NCBI GenBank assembly: GCA_902766085.1
Contig: CACXCH010000086.1
Span: 1 to 28,403, forward strand
Reading direction: 5' to 3'
DNA: 28,403 nt
From: an uncultured Eubacteriales bacterium
GTDB taxonomy: Bacteria > Bacillota > Clostridia > TANB77 > CAG-508
The first letter of the stretch is position 1. Every line of letters starts with the position of its first letter. Both the position numbers and the translations under genes were made by a program. The notes beneath the pieces were generated by a model. That model was not told the origin of the DNA. It saw only the letters and a program-made list of their open reading frames with translations, and ran no database searches. Positions 16,121 to 24,301 of this stretch are shown here, piece after piece.

Positions 16121-18424
16121 TTATTGTTTATTTTTCCTAAAAGTATAAGTTATTGCATTTTCATTATTAATGTCAAAATTTAAATCAGAAACATCAGTGT
16201 GTATAGGATTTGTATTCTTCAAATCATCATCATCTGAGGAATTAACATAAGAAGGCGTTTTTTCAATTTGTCCCTCAGATATTCCACTTGTAAATTTAGC
16301 AAAATCATAATATTTAACATTTTGTTTTTCTTTATATTTTGAAGGTAAGAAATCAAGATTAGCTGTTCCATTTTCAATTTTACCTTTGAGATTTTTAATT
16401 TTGTACATACACTTTTTAAATTTCAAAGATTGAACCTTATTTGCAGTAAATCTTTGAACATTTTTATATTCTGCTGAACCTTTTGATTCATATTTATCTT
16501 CCGCAAAATTGTAACTACTATGGTTAACGACCCAATCCTTTTTAGTTCCTAATTCTTTTGCCCACCATTCATTATCCTCTGGAATATTGTTTCCAAATAC
16601 TATTTTGTTAGAACAGTTAGCAATTATTGTATTTCCAAGTTTTTCACCTTTTGACTGAATTTGAGCAATGTTTTGAGCAGATACAACGGTTGCAATTTTA
16701 TATTTTCTATATACTGTAAATATTGACTCTGTAGCGGGACATATAAAATCAGGAAACTCATCAATATATAAGAAGTGGGGAATACGAGTACTCTCTGTTC
16801 CAGATCTTCTTAATACAGAATATTGCATTAACAATAAGAAAAATAATCCAAATGACTTATGAGCATTTTCTCCTAAATCGCCCCTTCTAGTACATACTAA
16901 ACAAATTTCTCCATTATCAAGAACACTATCAAAGTTAACATTATGTTTTCTATTGCAAAGAATATCTTTTACGCCATCATATCTAAGTAGTGTATCAAGT
17001 TGAGACATTGGTATAGAAACCAATTTTTGCATTTCATCTCTATTTGGACTATCAGCATAAAAATTCTTTTTAAAATAGGTGATTTGATTTTCATATTTTT
17101 TAGAAAGTTCAGGATCTTGCTCAAGTATTTTACAGGTTTTTTCTATCAAATCAAAATTGCCAAGCATTTTAAGCATATCTTCAATTGTTGGAAGCTGACC
17201 ATTATTAATTTTAGGATACATCGCTTTTAGAAGAATAGCTAAATTTTCAACTATTTGAGTTGATAAATTTTCTCTATAAGCCATCTCCATTTCAGGGTTT
17301 CTATCTGTATAAAAACCTTTTAAAACAGTAGAAATTGCTGTAGCAGTTTTTACAGGATCATCAAATGAAAATGGATTTAATCCTTCTGATTGCTTAGGAT
17401 TTGAAGGATCAAACAAATGATAAGACAAACCAAAATTATCACAAACATTTTGAATTTTACCAACTGTTTCGAAATCAGGAGCCATATATGTAAGACCCAT
17501 ATTTTTATAAATAATTTTAGAACCTGTATCAGCCAAAATCATTTTATTAAAATATGATTTAAATAATTTTGTTCTTGATGGAACTGGAGTAAGCATATTT
17601 AATGAAAAATTGGTATTAATATAATCATTATTATAAGGAGCATTAATTGTAGCAATACCGGCTCTTAATGCTGCATAAGCCAATGATTTCGAAGATTCTC
17701 TATAAAAGAATTTTTTACTAATATCTTGTGCTGCCCAAGGTTCAAATATTAATGTTGTTTTACCAGCACCAGAAACACCAACAACAAGAGTCGATTCAAA
17801 TCTTCTTATTTCTGCAAGCTTAACATCGCTTCCGGTTTCCTTATCAGTTCCAATAAAAATTTCGTTAGTGTAAGGCCCCCATCCAATCTTATTATCAGCT
17901 AAGCTAATTCCGTCATAATCAAATAGTGAATCTTGATAAACTGAGCTATCATTAACTCCTTTATATAATTTATCAAATAAAATATGTGCAGTACTTAAAG
18001 GTATAGCAATTGCAATAGAAGATAAAGCAGGTCTAACTAAATAAGCAAATTGTGTTATAAAACTTTTATATGCAGGCAAAGACAAAATTGCAATCCAACA
18101 AATTTTATTAATCCATTCAGTAATCATAGTGATTGCTAAAATATATAGCTCAATACAGTATGCATAAAACCACCCAAGCTTATCCTCATCACATTCTATA
18201 AACTTTGACGACATTGAAAACAAAAATGCAAACACTGGAAAAGCAAATGCTATAGTATATTTTATTGGCCCCCAATAATCAGAAGCAACGCCTGTAAAAA
18301 CTATCAGCAAAAATTCAACTAATCTATCAAATATTATAAAAACAGAGATAAGTGTTAAAACATAAGTAAAGAATGTATTTCTATCTGTTTTAAGTTTCTT
18401 TAAAAATTTATCAAAAAGCTTCAT
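16121..18424 (-). CDS. VirD4/TraG-like type IV coupling ATPase, orphan
   Basis: 767 residues. The N-terminus (about 1-155) has four or five membrane helices, more than the two of classical VirD4. The ATPase core follows: Walker A GVSGAGKTT (216-224), Walker B FLYIDEF (551-557) and VSAQNIAQI (581-589), as in TraG/TraD/VirD4 coupling proteins that bring DNA or protein substrates to a type IV secretion channel. The last ~130 residues are polar and low-complexity (SSDDDD), possibly a substrate-recruitment tail. SD AAAGGG lies about 8 nt before the ATG, and the gene has its own promoter. No relaxase, VirB4 or other conjugation gene occurs in the window, only the replication-relaxation-like gene next door. 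Base composition is like the chromosome, so any acquisition is old. Confidence 0.88.
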   Translation of the reverse strand: MKLFDKFLKKLKTDRNTFFTYVLTLISVFIIFDRLVEFLLIVFTGVASDYWGPIKYTIAFAFPVFAFLFSMSSKFIECDEDKLGWFYAYCIELYILAITMITEWINKICWIAILSLPAYKSFITQFAYLVRPALSSIAIAIPLSTAHILFDKLYKGVNDSSVYQDSLFDYDGISLADNKIGWGPYTNEIFIGTDKETGSDVKLAEIRRFESTLVVGVSGAGKTTLIFEPWAAQDISKKFFYRESSKSLAYAALRAGIATINAPYNNDYINTNFSLNMLTPVPSRTKLFKSYFNKMILADTGSKIIYKNMGLTYMAPDFETVGKIQNVCDNFGLSYHLFDPSNPKQSEGLNPFSFDDPVKTATAISTVLKGFYTDRNPEMEMAYRENLSTQIVENLAILLKAMYPKINNGQLPTIEDMLKMLGNFDLIEKTCKILEQDPELSKKYENQITYFKKNFYADSPNRDEMQKLVSIPMSQLDTLLRYDGVKDILCNRKHNVNFDSVLDNGEICLVCTRRGDLGENAHKSFGLFFLLLMQYSVLRRSGTESTRIPHFLYIDEFPDFICPATESIFTVYRKYKIATVVSAQNIAQIQSKGEKLGNTIIANCSNKIVFGNNIPEDNEWWAKELGTKKDWVVNHSSYNFAEDKYESKGSAEYKNVQRFTANKVQSLKFKKCMYKIKNLKGKIENGTANLDFLPSKYKEKQNVKYYDFAKFTSGISEGQIEKTPSYVNSSDDDDLKNTNPIHTDVSDLNFDINNENAITYTFRKNKQ

Positions 18425-18448
18425 AACATAACCCTTTCTACGGCTTCT

Positions 18449-18477
18449 ATTATCTCACAAAATCAGTAAAAAAACAA
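18449..18477 (-). promoter_or_regulatory. Promoter for the coupling ATPase gene
   Basis: On the minus strand, TTGTTT (18477-18472), a 17-bp spacer and GATAAT (18454-18449), with TGA before the -10 (extended). The distance to the start codon is about 25 bp. Confidence 0.5.
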
Positions 18478-18508
18478 TACTTTTTGATAATTAAGAAATA
18501 TTTTTAAT

Positions 18509-19960
18509 ATGAATATGTATAAAACTTGCCAAGCAAAATATAAATTTAATATGAAAAAAGTTAAGGAAACATTTTCAGAAAGCATAATAGCAGTTGTGCT
18601 TTCTCAAATAATTGTAAAAATTTTAGGGCTTGTTTATAAGCTATATTTAACAAATAGAGAATCATTCGGAGATGAGGGAAATGCGTATTTAGGTGTTTCC
18701 TTTCAGATTTATGCAATTATGCTTAGCATAACTTCTATTGGAATACCTAGTGCAATCTCAAACTTAGTTGCTAAAAAAACAGCAGTAGGGGATCATAGAA
18801 ATGCTAACAAAATTTTCAAGGTTGCTCTGGTATTATTTTCAATAATTGGATTAGCAGGAAGCATACTTTTATTTGAATTTGCAACAAAAATTTCTGATGA
18901 TTATTTACATGTAAAAGAGGCGGGGATTTCTATAATTGCTCTTAGTCCTTCAATTTTTATTGTATCAATTATTTCTGTATTTAAAGGCTATTTTACAGGA
19001 AGAGAAAGAATAAAATATGTAGCTTTTTCACAAACAGTTGATCAAGTTGCCAAAACATTTTCCACAATATTATTGATAGAAATTACGAGTAAAATTTTGA
19101 ATACAGAAAATACAGAGTTTTTTGCTGCAATTGCAAGTTTTGGAACCACGATTGGAAATGTTTTTGAACTGATAACTTTAGTTAGAAAATATTTTAAAGA
19201 TTTGCCTGAAATAAATAGAGAAATTATTTTAAGCGTAAATACTAAACCTGTTAGACTTAAAACTATGTCAAAAGAGATTATAAAATATGCACTCCCAATT
19301 TCAGTAAGTGCATTAATTTCTACATTTTCAAGAAATGTAGATTCATTTACTATAGTAAATGGTCTAACGAACATAATTGGCTATAAGGAGGCAAAAATTG
19401 AATATGGCATATTAAGTGGAAAGGTTGAAACACTGATTAATTTGCCATTAGCATTTAATATGGCAATTTCAAATGCGCTATTACCAACAGTTTCAGCAAA
19501 CTATAATATGTTAAGCAAAGCAAAGAAAAGAATAATAAAAACTTTTCTACTCGAAATGATATTATCTTTTGCTTCAACTGCTTTCTATGTATTTTTTGCA
19601 AACCAAATTCTGAAAATCCTTTTTCCAAATGCATCAAGTGGAGCAATGCTCTTAAGAATAAGTGCATTGTCGATAGTATTCATAACAACAGAACAAATGG
19701 CATCAGGAATGTTACATAGTATAGGAAAAACAACAATAATAATAAAAGCTACAATTATTGAGTCCATAGTGAAAATCTTGCTAAATTTAATTTTAGTTCC
19801 TAAGGTTAATTTTATATTAGGAGGAGCAAAGGGAGCTGCATTTTCAACTCTAGTAAGCCATATTATTATAGACATTATACTAATAACTTCATTGATAAAA
19901 GAAACAAAAATTCATTTTAATGTAAAAAATATAAGAAAGAATTTTAAGGAAGCAATATAA
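18509..19960 (+). CDS. SpoVB/MurJ-like polysaccharide or lipid II flippase (MOP superfamily)
   Basis: 483 residues with about 12-14 membrane helices. The start of the core (SIIAVVLSQIIVKILGLVYK, then SIGIPSAISNLVAKK) is typical of the PST/SpoVB/MurJ branch of the MOP flippases, which move undecaprenyl-linked glycans across the membrane. SpoVB-like paralogues are common in Clostridia, some sporulation-linked, and the substrate cannot be read from sequence. The start is uncertain: ATG 18509 lies at the edge of a possible -10, and ATG 18551 (MKKVKETFSESI) would match the usual family N-terminus. Neither has a clear SD. It is divergent from the coupling ATPase gene. Confidence 0.88.
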   Translation: MNMYKTCQAKYKFNMKKVKETFSESIIAVVLSQIIVKILGLVYKLYLTNRESFGDEGNAYLGVSFQIYAIMLSITSIGIPSAISNLVAKKTAVGDHRNANKIFKVALVLFSIIGLAGSILLFEFATKISDDYLHVKEAGISIIALSPSIFIVSIISVFKGYFTGRERIKYVAFSQTVDQVAKTFSTILLIEITSKILNTENTEFFAAIASFGTTIGNVFELITLVRKYFKDLPEINREIILSVNTKPVRLKTMSKEIIKYALPISVSALISTFSRNVDSFTIVNGLTNIIGYKEAKIEYGILSGKVETLINLPLAFNMAISNALLPTVSANYNMLSKAKKRIIKTFLLEMILSFASTAFYVFFANQILKILFPNASSGAMLLRISALSIVFITTEQMASGMLHSIGKTTIIIKATIIESIVKILLNLILVPKVNFILGGAKGAAFSTLVSHIIIDIILITSLIKETKIHFNVKNIRKNFKEAI

Positions 19961-20007
19961 AAAAAATTCAATAAAACGTTTTAACGTCAACGATATTTAG
20001 TCTATTT

Positions 20008-20016
20008 TGCTATACT
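20008..20016 (+). promoter_or_regulatory. Extended -10 promoter for the first XRE gene
   Basis: TGC then TATACT (20011-20016), 35 bp before the ATG at 20052. No convincing -35 is seen. The palindrome AAAACGTTTT lies just upstream (about 19974-19983) and could be an operator. Confidence 0.4.
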
Positions 20017-20051
20017 TTTTTTAAAATTTAGAAGGAAAGAGGTATAGGAAA

Positions 20052-20300
20052 ATGACAGTACAAAATGCAACAAAGCAAAGAATAATTGATTTAGCTACAA
20101 AGAATGAAATTACAATTCACAAATTAAGTTTGCAATCAGGAGTGCCATACTCAACACTTAGTAGCTTTGTTAATGGAAAGTGTAAAAGTATAACATTAAC
20201 AACTTTATTACATATATGTGATGGAGTTGGTATAACTATGAAAGAATTTTTTGATGATCCTTTATTTGATTCAGTATATAAGCAAAAGGCCAATAAATAA
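20052..20300 (+). CDS. Small XRE-type helix-turn-helix regulator 1
   Basis: 82 residues, essentially one Cro/C1-type HTH domain: RIIDLATKNEITIHKLSLQS, then VPYSTLSSFVNGK (recognition helix, about 31-43) and TLLHICDGVGITMKEFF. It has no ligand or dimerisation domain. It is a paralogue of the next gene, with 35 of the first 75 residues identical by hand alignment. Such mini-repressors are common in Clostridia and often autoregulate. SD GGAAA lies close to the ATG. Targets are unknown. Confidence 0.88.
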   Translation: MTVQNATKQRIIDLATKNEITIHKLSLQSGVPYSTLSSFVNGKCKSITLTTLLHICDGVGITMKEFFDDPLFDSVYKQKANK

Positions 20301-20341
20301 AAAAATTTAAGCTTCAAATAAAAGGCCAATAAAAAAGTCTA

Positions 20342-20388
20342 ACCTAAAACTATAAAGTTTTGGGTAAATCCAGAACCTAAAATATATT
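20342..20388 (+). promoter_or_regulatory. Promoter with overlapping dyad before the second XRE gene
   Basis: ACCTAAAACT (20342-20351) and AGTTTTGGGT (20356-20365) form a 10-bp inverted repeat around ATAA (one G-T pair). The right arm includes a possible -35 TTGGGT (20360-20365), followed 17 bp later by TATATT (20383-20388). A dyad over the -35 fits an operator for an autoregulating XRE protein. It could instead fold as RNA from upstream transcription. Confidence 0.4.
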
Positions 20389-20407
20389 ATACAAGGAGGG
20401 GTAAAAG

Positions 20408-20659
20408 ATGCAACTTCCAAATGTAGTAAGACAAAGAATAATAAATTTAGCAAGAAATGAAAATATTAAATTAAAGGAACTATCTAAAAGAGCAAATATG
20501 GGATATAGCACATTAGAAAGCTTTATGCAAGGAAAAACAAGAATTATTACTGTAGCAACTTTAGCTAAAATTTGTGATGGACTTAACATTGAATTAAGTG
20601 AATTTTTTAATGACAAAATGTTTGACGATGTTGTAGATGAATATGAAAAGAAGAACTAA
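20408..20659 (+). CDS. Small XRE-type helix-turn-helix regulator 2
   Basis: 83 residues, a single Cro/C1-type HTH: RIINLARNENIKLKELSKRA, then MGYSTLESFMQGK (about 31-43) and TLAKICDGLNIELSEFF. It is clearly a tandem duplicate of the gene at 20052. Differences cluster in the recognition helix (SSFVN versus ESFMQ), so the two may bind different operators. A strong SD (AAGGAGGGG) lies about 7 nt before the ATG. Confidence 0.88.
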   Translation: MQLPNVVRQRIINLARNENIKLKELSKRANMGYSTLESFMQGKTRIITVATLAKICDGLNIELSEFFNDKMFDDVVDEYEKKN

Positions 20660-20715
20660 ATTTTTACATAGATTTTGTTTTTTTTCAGGATTTTTGTATA
20701 TAATAAAGAAAATAT

Positions 20716-20777
20716 GTTACAGGTTAATGCTTTCCAGCACTCTAAATTTACAAACCGTTAACTTGTAACCAAAGCAT
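20716..20777 (+). repeat. Dispersed intergenic element, copy C, with competing stems
   Basis: The segment 20722-20762 resembles copies A and B (ATGCTTT, CACTC, AAACC.TTAAC). Here it is enclosed by a 12-bp inverted repeat, GTTACAGGTTAA (20716-20727) with TTAACTTGTAAC (20758-20769), containing one G-U. An alternative pairing, ATGCTTT (20727-20733) with AAAGCAT (20771-20777), is mutually exclusive with it. It lies upstream of the ldh promoter, hence in the 3' region of the XRE gene. Confidence 0.55.
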
Positions 20778-20798
20778 AATATCTAATGAGTAAATGAC

Positions 20799-20827
20799 TT
20801 GAACTTGATGATAAAAAGTGATATAAT
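20799..20827 (+). promoter_or_regulatory. Sigma-A promoter for ldh
   Basis: TTGAAC (20799-20804), a 17-bp spacer and a perfect TATAAT (20822-20827). The start is near 20834, about 33 nt before the ldh ATG, with SD AAGGAGG in the leader. Confidence 0.75.
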
Positions 20828-20866
20828 TTTGGCTGAAATTTTTTAGAACTTAAGGAGGAAAACAAA

Positions 20867-21817
20867 ATGATTGAAAGTAGAAAAGTTGTTCTTGTAGGAA
20901 CAGGATTTGTAGGGATGAGTATGGCTTACGCATTAGAAAATCAAGGAGGCATTAATGAACTTGTTTTAATTGATGTATTAAAAGATAAAGCAGAAGGAGA
21001 AGCAATGGACTTATCACATGGGCTTGCATGCGCTCCAAAAAGAATAAGCATTAAGTCAGGAGATTATGATGAATGCAAAGATGCAGATATAGTAGTTATA
21101 ACAGCAGGTGCAAATCAAAAACCTGGACAAACAAGGCTTGAATTATTAAAAATTAACACATCAATTATGAAAGAGATTACAGAAAATGTAGTAAAATCAG
21201 GATTTGACGGAATATTTGTAATTGCAACTAATCCAGTTGATTTAATGACCTATGTAGTTGAAAAGGTTTCAAAATTTCCAACATCAAAAATTATTGGATC
21301 AGGCACAGCACTTGACACAGCAAGACTAAGATATATTATAGGAGATAGACTTCAAGTTTCACCTAAAAATGTACATGCATATATTATGGGAGAACACGGA
21401 GATTCATCATTTGCTGTTTGGTCACATAGCTATGTTGGATGCAAACCATTATTAGATGTTGTTAAAGAAAAGAATCTTGACAAAAACCTATTAAATGACA
21501 TTTACACTGAGGTTCAACAAGCAGCGTATGAGATAATTAATAAAAAGAAAGCAACATATTATGGAATAGGACTAAGCCTTGCTAAAATTGTAAGAACTAT
21601 ACTTGACAATGAAAATGAGATTATTACTGTTTCTACTTATATTGATGGAAACTATGGACATAGCGGGTTATTTATAGGTGTTCCAGCAGTAATTACAAAC
21701 AAAGGCGTCCGTGAAATATTAAATGTGCAATTAAATGATGAAGAGCAAGAAAAATTTGATAAAAGTTTCAATATACTAGAAGATATGAAAAAAGAAGTTG
21801 ACCAGATTTTGCAATAG
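20867..21817 (+). CDS. ldh: L-lactate dehydrogenase
   Basis: 316 residues, normal length. It reduces pyruvate to L-lactate while regenerating NAD+ in fermentation. The NAD-binding motif VGTGFVGMSMAYAL (about 10-23) is followed by the acidic LIDV. GANQKPGQTRLELL (81-94) carries the Gln (84) that marks lactate rather than malate dehydrogenases at the classical position 102, plus the loop Arg90. TNPVDLMTY (about 121-129), then IMGEHGDSSFAVWS (173-186), gives catalytic His177. A strong SD (AAGGAGG) precedes the ATG. It is monocistronic with its own promoter. Confidence 0.97.
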   Translation: MIESRKVVLVGTGFVGMSMAYALENQGGINELVLIDVLKDKAEGEAMDLSHGLACAPKRISIKSGDYDECKDADIVVITAGANQKPGQTRLELLKINTSIMKEITENVVKSGFDGIFVIATNPVDLMTYVVEKVSKFPTSKIIGSGTALDTARLRYIIGDRLQVSPKNVHAYIMGEHGDSSFAVWSHSYVGCKPLLDVVKEKNLDKNLLNDIYTEVQQAAYEIINKKKATYYGIGLSLAKIVRTILDNENEIITVSTYIDGNYGHSGLFIGVPAVITNKGVREILNVQLNDEEQEKFDKSFNILEDMKKEVDQILQ

Positions 21818-21884
21818 ACTTGCATTTAATATGGATTTACGTCAAATGAAAAAGTAAGTGCAATTTTGCAAAATAAATGCAAGT
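21818..21884 (+). repeat. Inverted repeat after ldh
   Basis: ACTTGCATTTA (21818-21828) is perfectly complementary to TAAATGCAAGT (21874-21884), and the loop contains a smaller dyad TGCAATTTTGCA. It directly follows the ldh stop and lacks a T-tract, so a 3' UTR structure is more likely than a classical terminator. Confidence 0.5.
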
Positions 21885-21972
21885 TGTATCAATAGATTTG
21901 TATTTAAAGTATTGTATTTTTTTTCTAGTTGTTATAAAATAAATATATCAATTTTAGAAAGGAAATATAAAT

Positions 21973-22527
21973 ATGAATACTGGACTTATTATTGCTATTA
22001 TAATAATTGCAATAGTTATTATATGGCTTATATCAGGATACAACAACTTTGTAGCACTTAAAAACAGGGTAAAAGAAGCTTTTGCTACAATGGATGTTTA
22101 TTTAAAGAAAAGATGGGATTTAATTCCTAATCTGGTTGAAACTGTAAAAGGATATGCTAAACATGAATCTGAAACATTGGAAAATGTTACAAAACTTAGA
22201 AGTGGTTCTTATGATAGCTTAAGCGATAATGAAAAAGTTGATGTAAATAATCAATTGACTGCAGGAATTCGTCAACTTTTAGCTGTTGCAGAAAATTACC
22301 CTGATTTAAAAGCCAATCAGAACTTTATGAATTTAAGTGAAGAACTTAGCAAAATTGAAGCTGATATTGCTAACTCTCGTAAATACTACAATGCAACTGT
22401 TAGAGAGCTAAACAATAAGGTTCAAATGTTCCCATCAAACATAATTGCTAAAATATTTGGATTTAAAGAAGCAAATATGTTTGAAGCAGGTGCAGAAGAA
22501 AGAGAGAATGTTAAAGTTAAATTTTAG
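21973..22527 (+). CDS. LemA family protein
   Basis: 184 residues. The N-terminal hydrophobic helix (about 4-20, IIAIIIIAIVIIWLISG) with a very short N-tail is followed by the conserved LemA segment LKNRVKEAFATMDVYLKKRW, then DLIPNLVETVKGYAKHE. The rest is a predicted helical bundle (ANSRKYYNATVRELNNK), ending FPSNIIAKIFGF. LemA proteins are membrane-anchored helical proteins of unclear function, often beside a TPM-domain or HtpX protease. No such partner is seen here. SD GAAAGGAAA precedes the ATG. Confidence 0.95.
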   Translation: MNTGLIIAIIIIAIVIIWLISGYNNFVALKNRVKEAFATMDVYLKKRWDLIPNLVETVKGYAKHESETLENVTKLRSGSYDSLSDNEKVDVNNQLTAGIRQLLAVAENYPDLKANQNFMNLSEELSKIEADIANSRKYYNATVRELNNKVQMFPSNIIAKIFGFKEANMFEAGAEERENVKVKF

Positions 22528-22577
22528 TATGGCATAAAAAAGTATAATAATTTATTAAATTTTAAAACTAAAGAAAT

Positions 22578-22634
22578 AACTAAAAATAAATATAACACGC
22601 TTTGAGTGCGGTTAGTTATATTTATTTTTTAGTT
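22578..22634. terminator. AT-rich terminator hairpin after lemA
   Basis: AACTAAAAATAAATATAAC (22578-22596) pairs with 22615-22634 (GTTATATTTA then T6 and AGTT), about 19 bp with one bulged base. A GC-containing apical part (CGCTTTGAGTGCG) lies between. T-rich on one side and A-rich on the other, it could act on both strands. Confidence 0.65.
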
Positions 22635-22664
22635 TATTAATTGTTTTATAACTCAATAATTGCA

Positions 22665-22752
22665 AAATTTAACTCACGAAGAGAACTTTTAGGCTTTAAA
22701 ATTAGCTATAAATCTTTTTTAATGCACATTGTGCATACTAAAAGTTAAATTT
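22665..22752 (+). promoter_or_regulatory. Nested inverted repeats upstream of mtaB
   Basis: Three dyads overlap here. AAATTTAACT (22665-22674) pairs with AGTTAAATTT (22743-22752). AACTTTTAG (22684-22692) pairs with CTAAAAGTT (22738-22746). ATGCACA (22722-22728) pairs with TGTGCAT (22730-22736). The first two share bases 22743-22746 and so compete. The short central dyad could be a protein-binding site. No clear promoter was found in this gap. Confidence 0.45.
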
Positions 22753-22792
22753 AATTTAGTGATAAAAATTATCAAAACATAAAGAGGTAGAA

Positions 22793-24268
22793 ATGAAAGT
22801 AAAGTTTATTACACTAGGGTGCAAAACTAATCAATATGAAACAAATGCAATGGAACAAAGACTTAGTAATGATGGTTTTGAAATTATAAAAGAAGATGAT
22901 AAAACAAAAATTCCTGATATATGCATTGTTAATACTTGCAGTGTAACTAATATTGCAGAGCGAAAATCAAGGCAGATGTTAAGAAAAATTAAAGAAGCAA
23001 ATCCTAACGCGATTGTTATTGCGTGTGGTTGTTATGCACAAGTTGCCAAAGAAGAAATAGAAAAAATGCCAGAAGTAGATATAGTAGCTGGAATTAACGA
23101 AAAGAATCATATTGATGAAATCATAAAGAATTATTTAAAATTAAACGAAAATAGTAATAAAAATTTGTCAAGCAACAGCAAAAACAAAATTATAGGCAGC
23201 AAAGACACAAAAATGAAAACAAATAAAGAAACAAAAAATAAGATTGTTGAAGTTTCAGATGTTATGCACGAAAAAGATTTTCAAGATTTTGGTACAACTA
23301 CATATACTGAAAGCACAAGAGCTGTTATCAAAATACAAGATGGTTGCGACAGATTCTGCTCATATTGCATTATTCCTTATGCAAGGGGAAAAGTACGCTC
23401 AAGGAGTCCAGAAAGTATTATTCAAGAAATAAAAGCAATTTCAAAAAAAGGGTACAAAGAAGTAGTATTAACAGGAATACATATTGCATCTTATGGAAAA
23501 GATTTTAAGGATGAAAATGTAAAAAAATATAGGCAAGAATATGGCTATCCGAAGGAATATGTTAGTTTTGACCCTAAAGAAGACTTATCAACAGGAGGCT
23601 TTAGACTAATTGAACTTCTAGAACAAATAAATAAAATTGATGGAATTGAAAGAATAAGGATTGGCTCAATAGAACCAAAATTAATTACAGAAGATTTTAT
23701 AAAAAGATTATCAAAATTAAATAAAATCTGTAACCATTTTCATTTATCTCTACAAAGTGGATGTGATGAAACCTTAAAAAGGATGAATAGAAGATACACT
23801 ACAGAAGAATTTGAAAAATCTGCAAATATAATTAGAAAATATTTTAATAATGTTCACTTAACGACAGATATTATCGTTGGATTTCCAGGAGAAACAGAAA
23901 AAGAATTTAACAAGACTTATGAATTTTTAAGCAAAATTAAATTTTATAAAATGCACATTTTCAAATATTCAGTAAGAAAAGGAACTGTTGCAGAAAAAAT
24001 GGAAAATCAAATTGATGGTAAAATCAAAGAAGAACGTAGCCAAAAATTAATAGAGTTATCAAACAAATTTGAAAAAGAATACAATGAAGCAATGGTAGGA
24101 ACAAATACTAAAGTCTTATTTGAAGAGGAAAAAAATGGATATTACAGAGGACATACAACAAACTATGCTATAGTAAATGTAAAATCCCAAAATGATATTT
24201 CAAATCAAATACTCAATGTAAAAATTACAGGAGAAAATAGCTTGGAGCTATTTGGAAGCATTGACTAA
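22793..24268 (+). CDS. mtaB: tRNA t6A37 methylthiotransferase MtaB (radical SAM)
   Basis: 491 residues. It converts t6A37 to ms2t6A37 in tRNAs decoding ANN codons. The start FITLGCKTNQYETNAME is diagnostic of MtaB within the methylthiotransferases. The N-terminal cluster uses Cys10, Cys49 and Cys80, and the radical SAM cluster is CDRFCSYC (185-192). The C-terminal TRAM-like region begins near 440. The protein is longer than the usual ~430-450 residues because of a Lys/Asn/Ser-rich low-complexity insert at about 115-150, between the N-terminal and radical SAM domains. A second short charged insert lies near 233-262. SD AGAGG precedes the ATG. Confidence 0.95.
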   Translation: MKVKFITLGCKTNQYETNAMEQRLSNDGFEIIKEDDKTKIPDICIVNTCSVTNIAERKSRQMLRKIKEANPNAIVIACGCYAQVAKEEIEKMPEVDIVAGINEKNHIDEIIKNYLKLNENSNKNLSSNSKNKIIGSKDTKMKTNKETKNKIVEVSDVMHEKDFQDFGTTTYTESTRAVIKIQDGCDRFCSYCIIPYARGKVRSRSPESIIQEIKAISKKGYKEVVLTGIHIASYGKDFKDENVKKYRQEYGYPKEYVSFDPKEDLSTGGFRLIELLEQINKIDGIERIRIGSIEPKLITEDFIKRLSKLNKICNHFHLSLQSGCDETLKRMNRRYTTEEFEKSANIIRKYFNNVHLTTDIIVGFPGETEKEFNKTYEFLSKIKFYKMHIFKYSVRKGTVAEKMENQIDGKIKEERSQKLIELSNKFEKEYNEAMVGTNTKVLFEEEKNGYYRGHTTNYAIVNVKSQNDISNQILNVKITGENSLELFGSID

Positions 24269-24301
24269 TAACACATTTTTAGGAAAATCTTAAAAAATGG
24301 C

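Noticed and set aside
20770..20866. Rex operator before ldh
   Set aside because: No TTGTTAA-N-TTAACAA-like site was found around the ldh promoter. The GTTAAC upstream is part of the dispersed element and too incomplete.
21858..22061. Plus-strand ORF of 67 residues overlapping lemA
   Set aside because: Its Cys/Tyr/Asn-rich product overlaps the well-supported lemA start and its SD in another frame.
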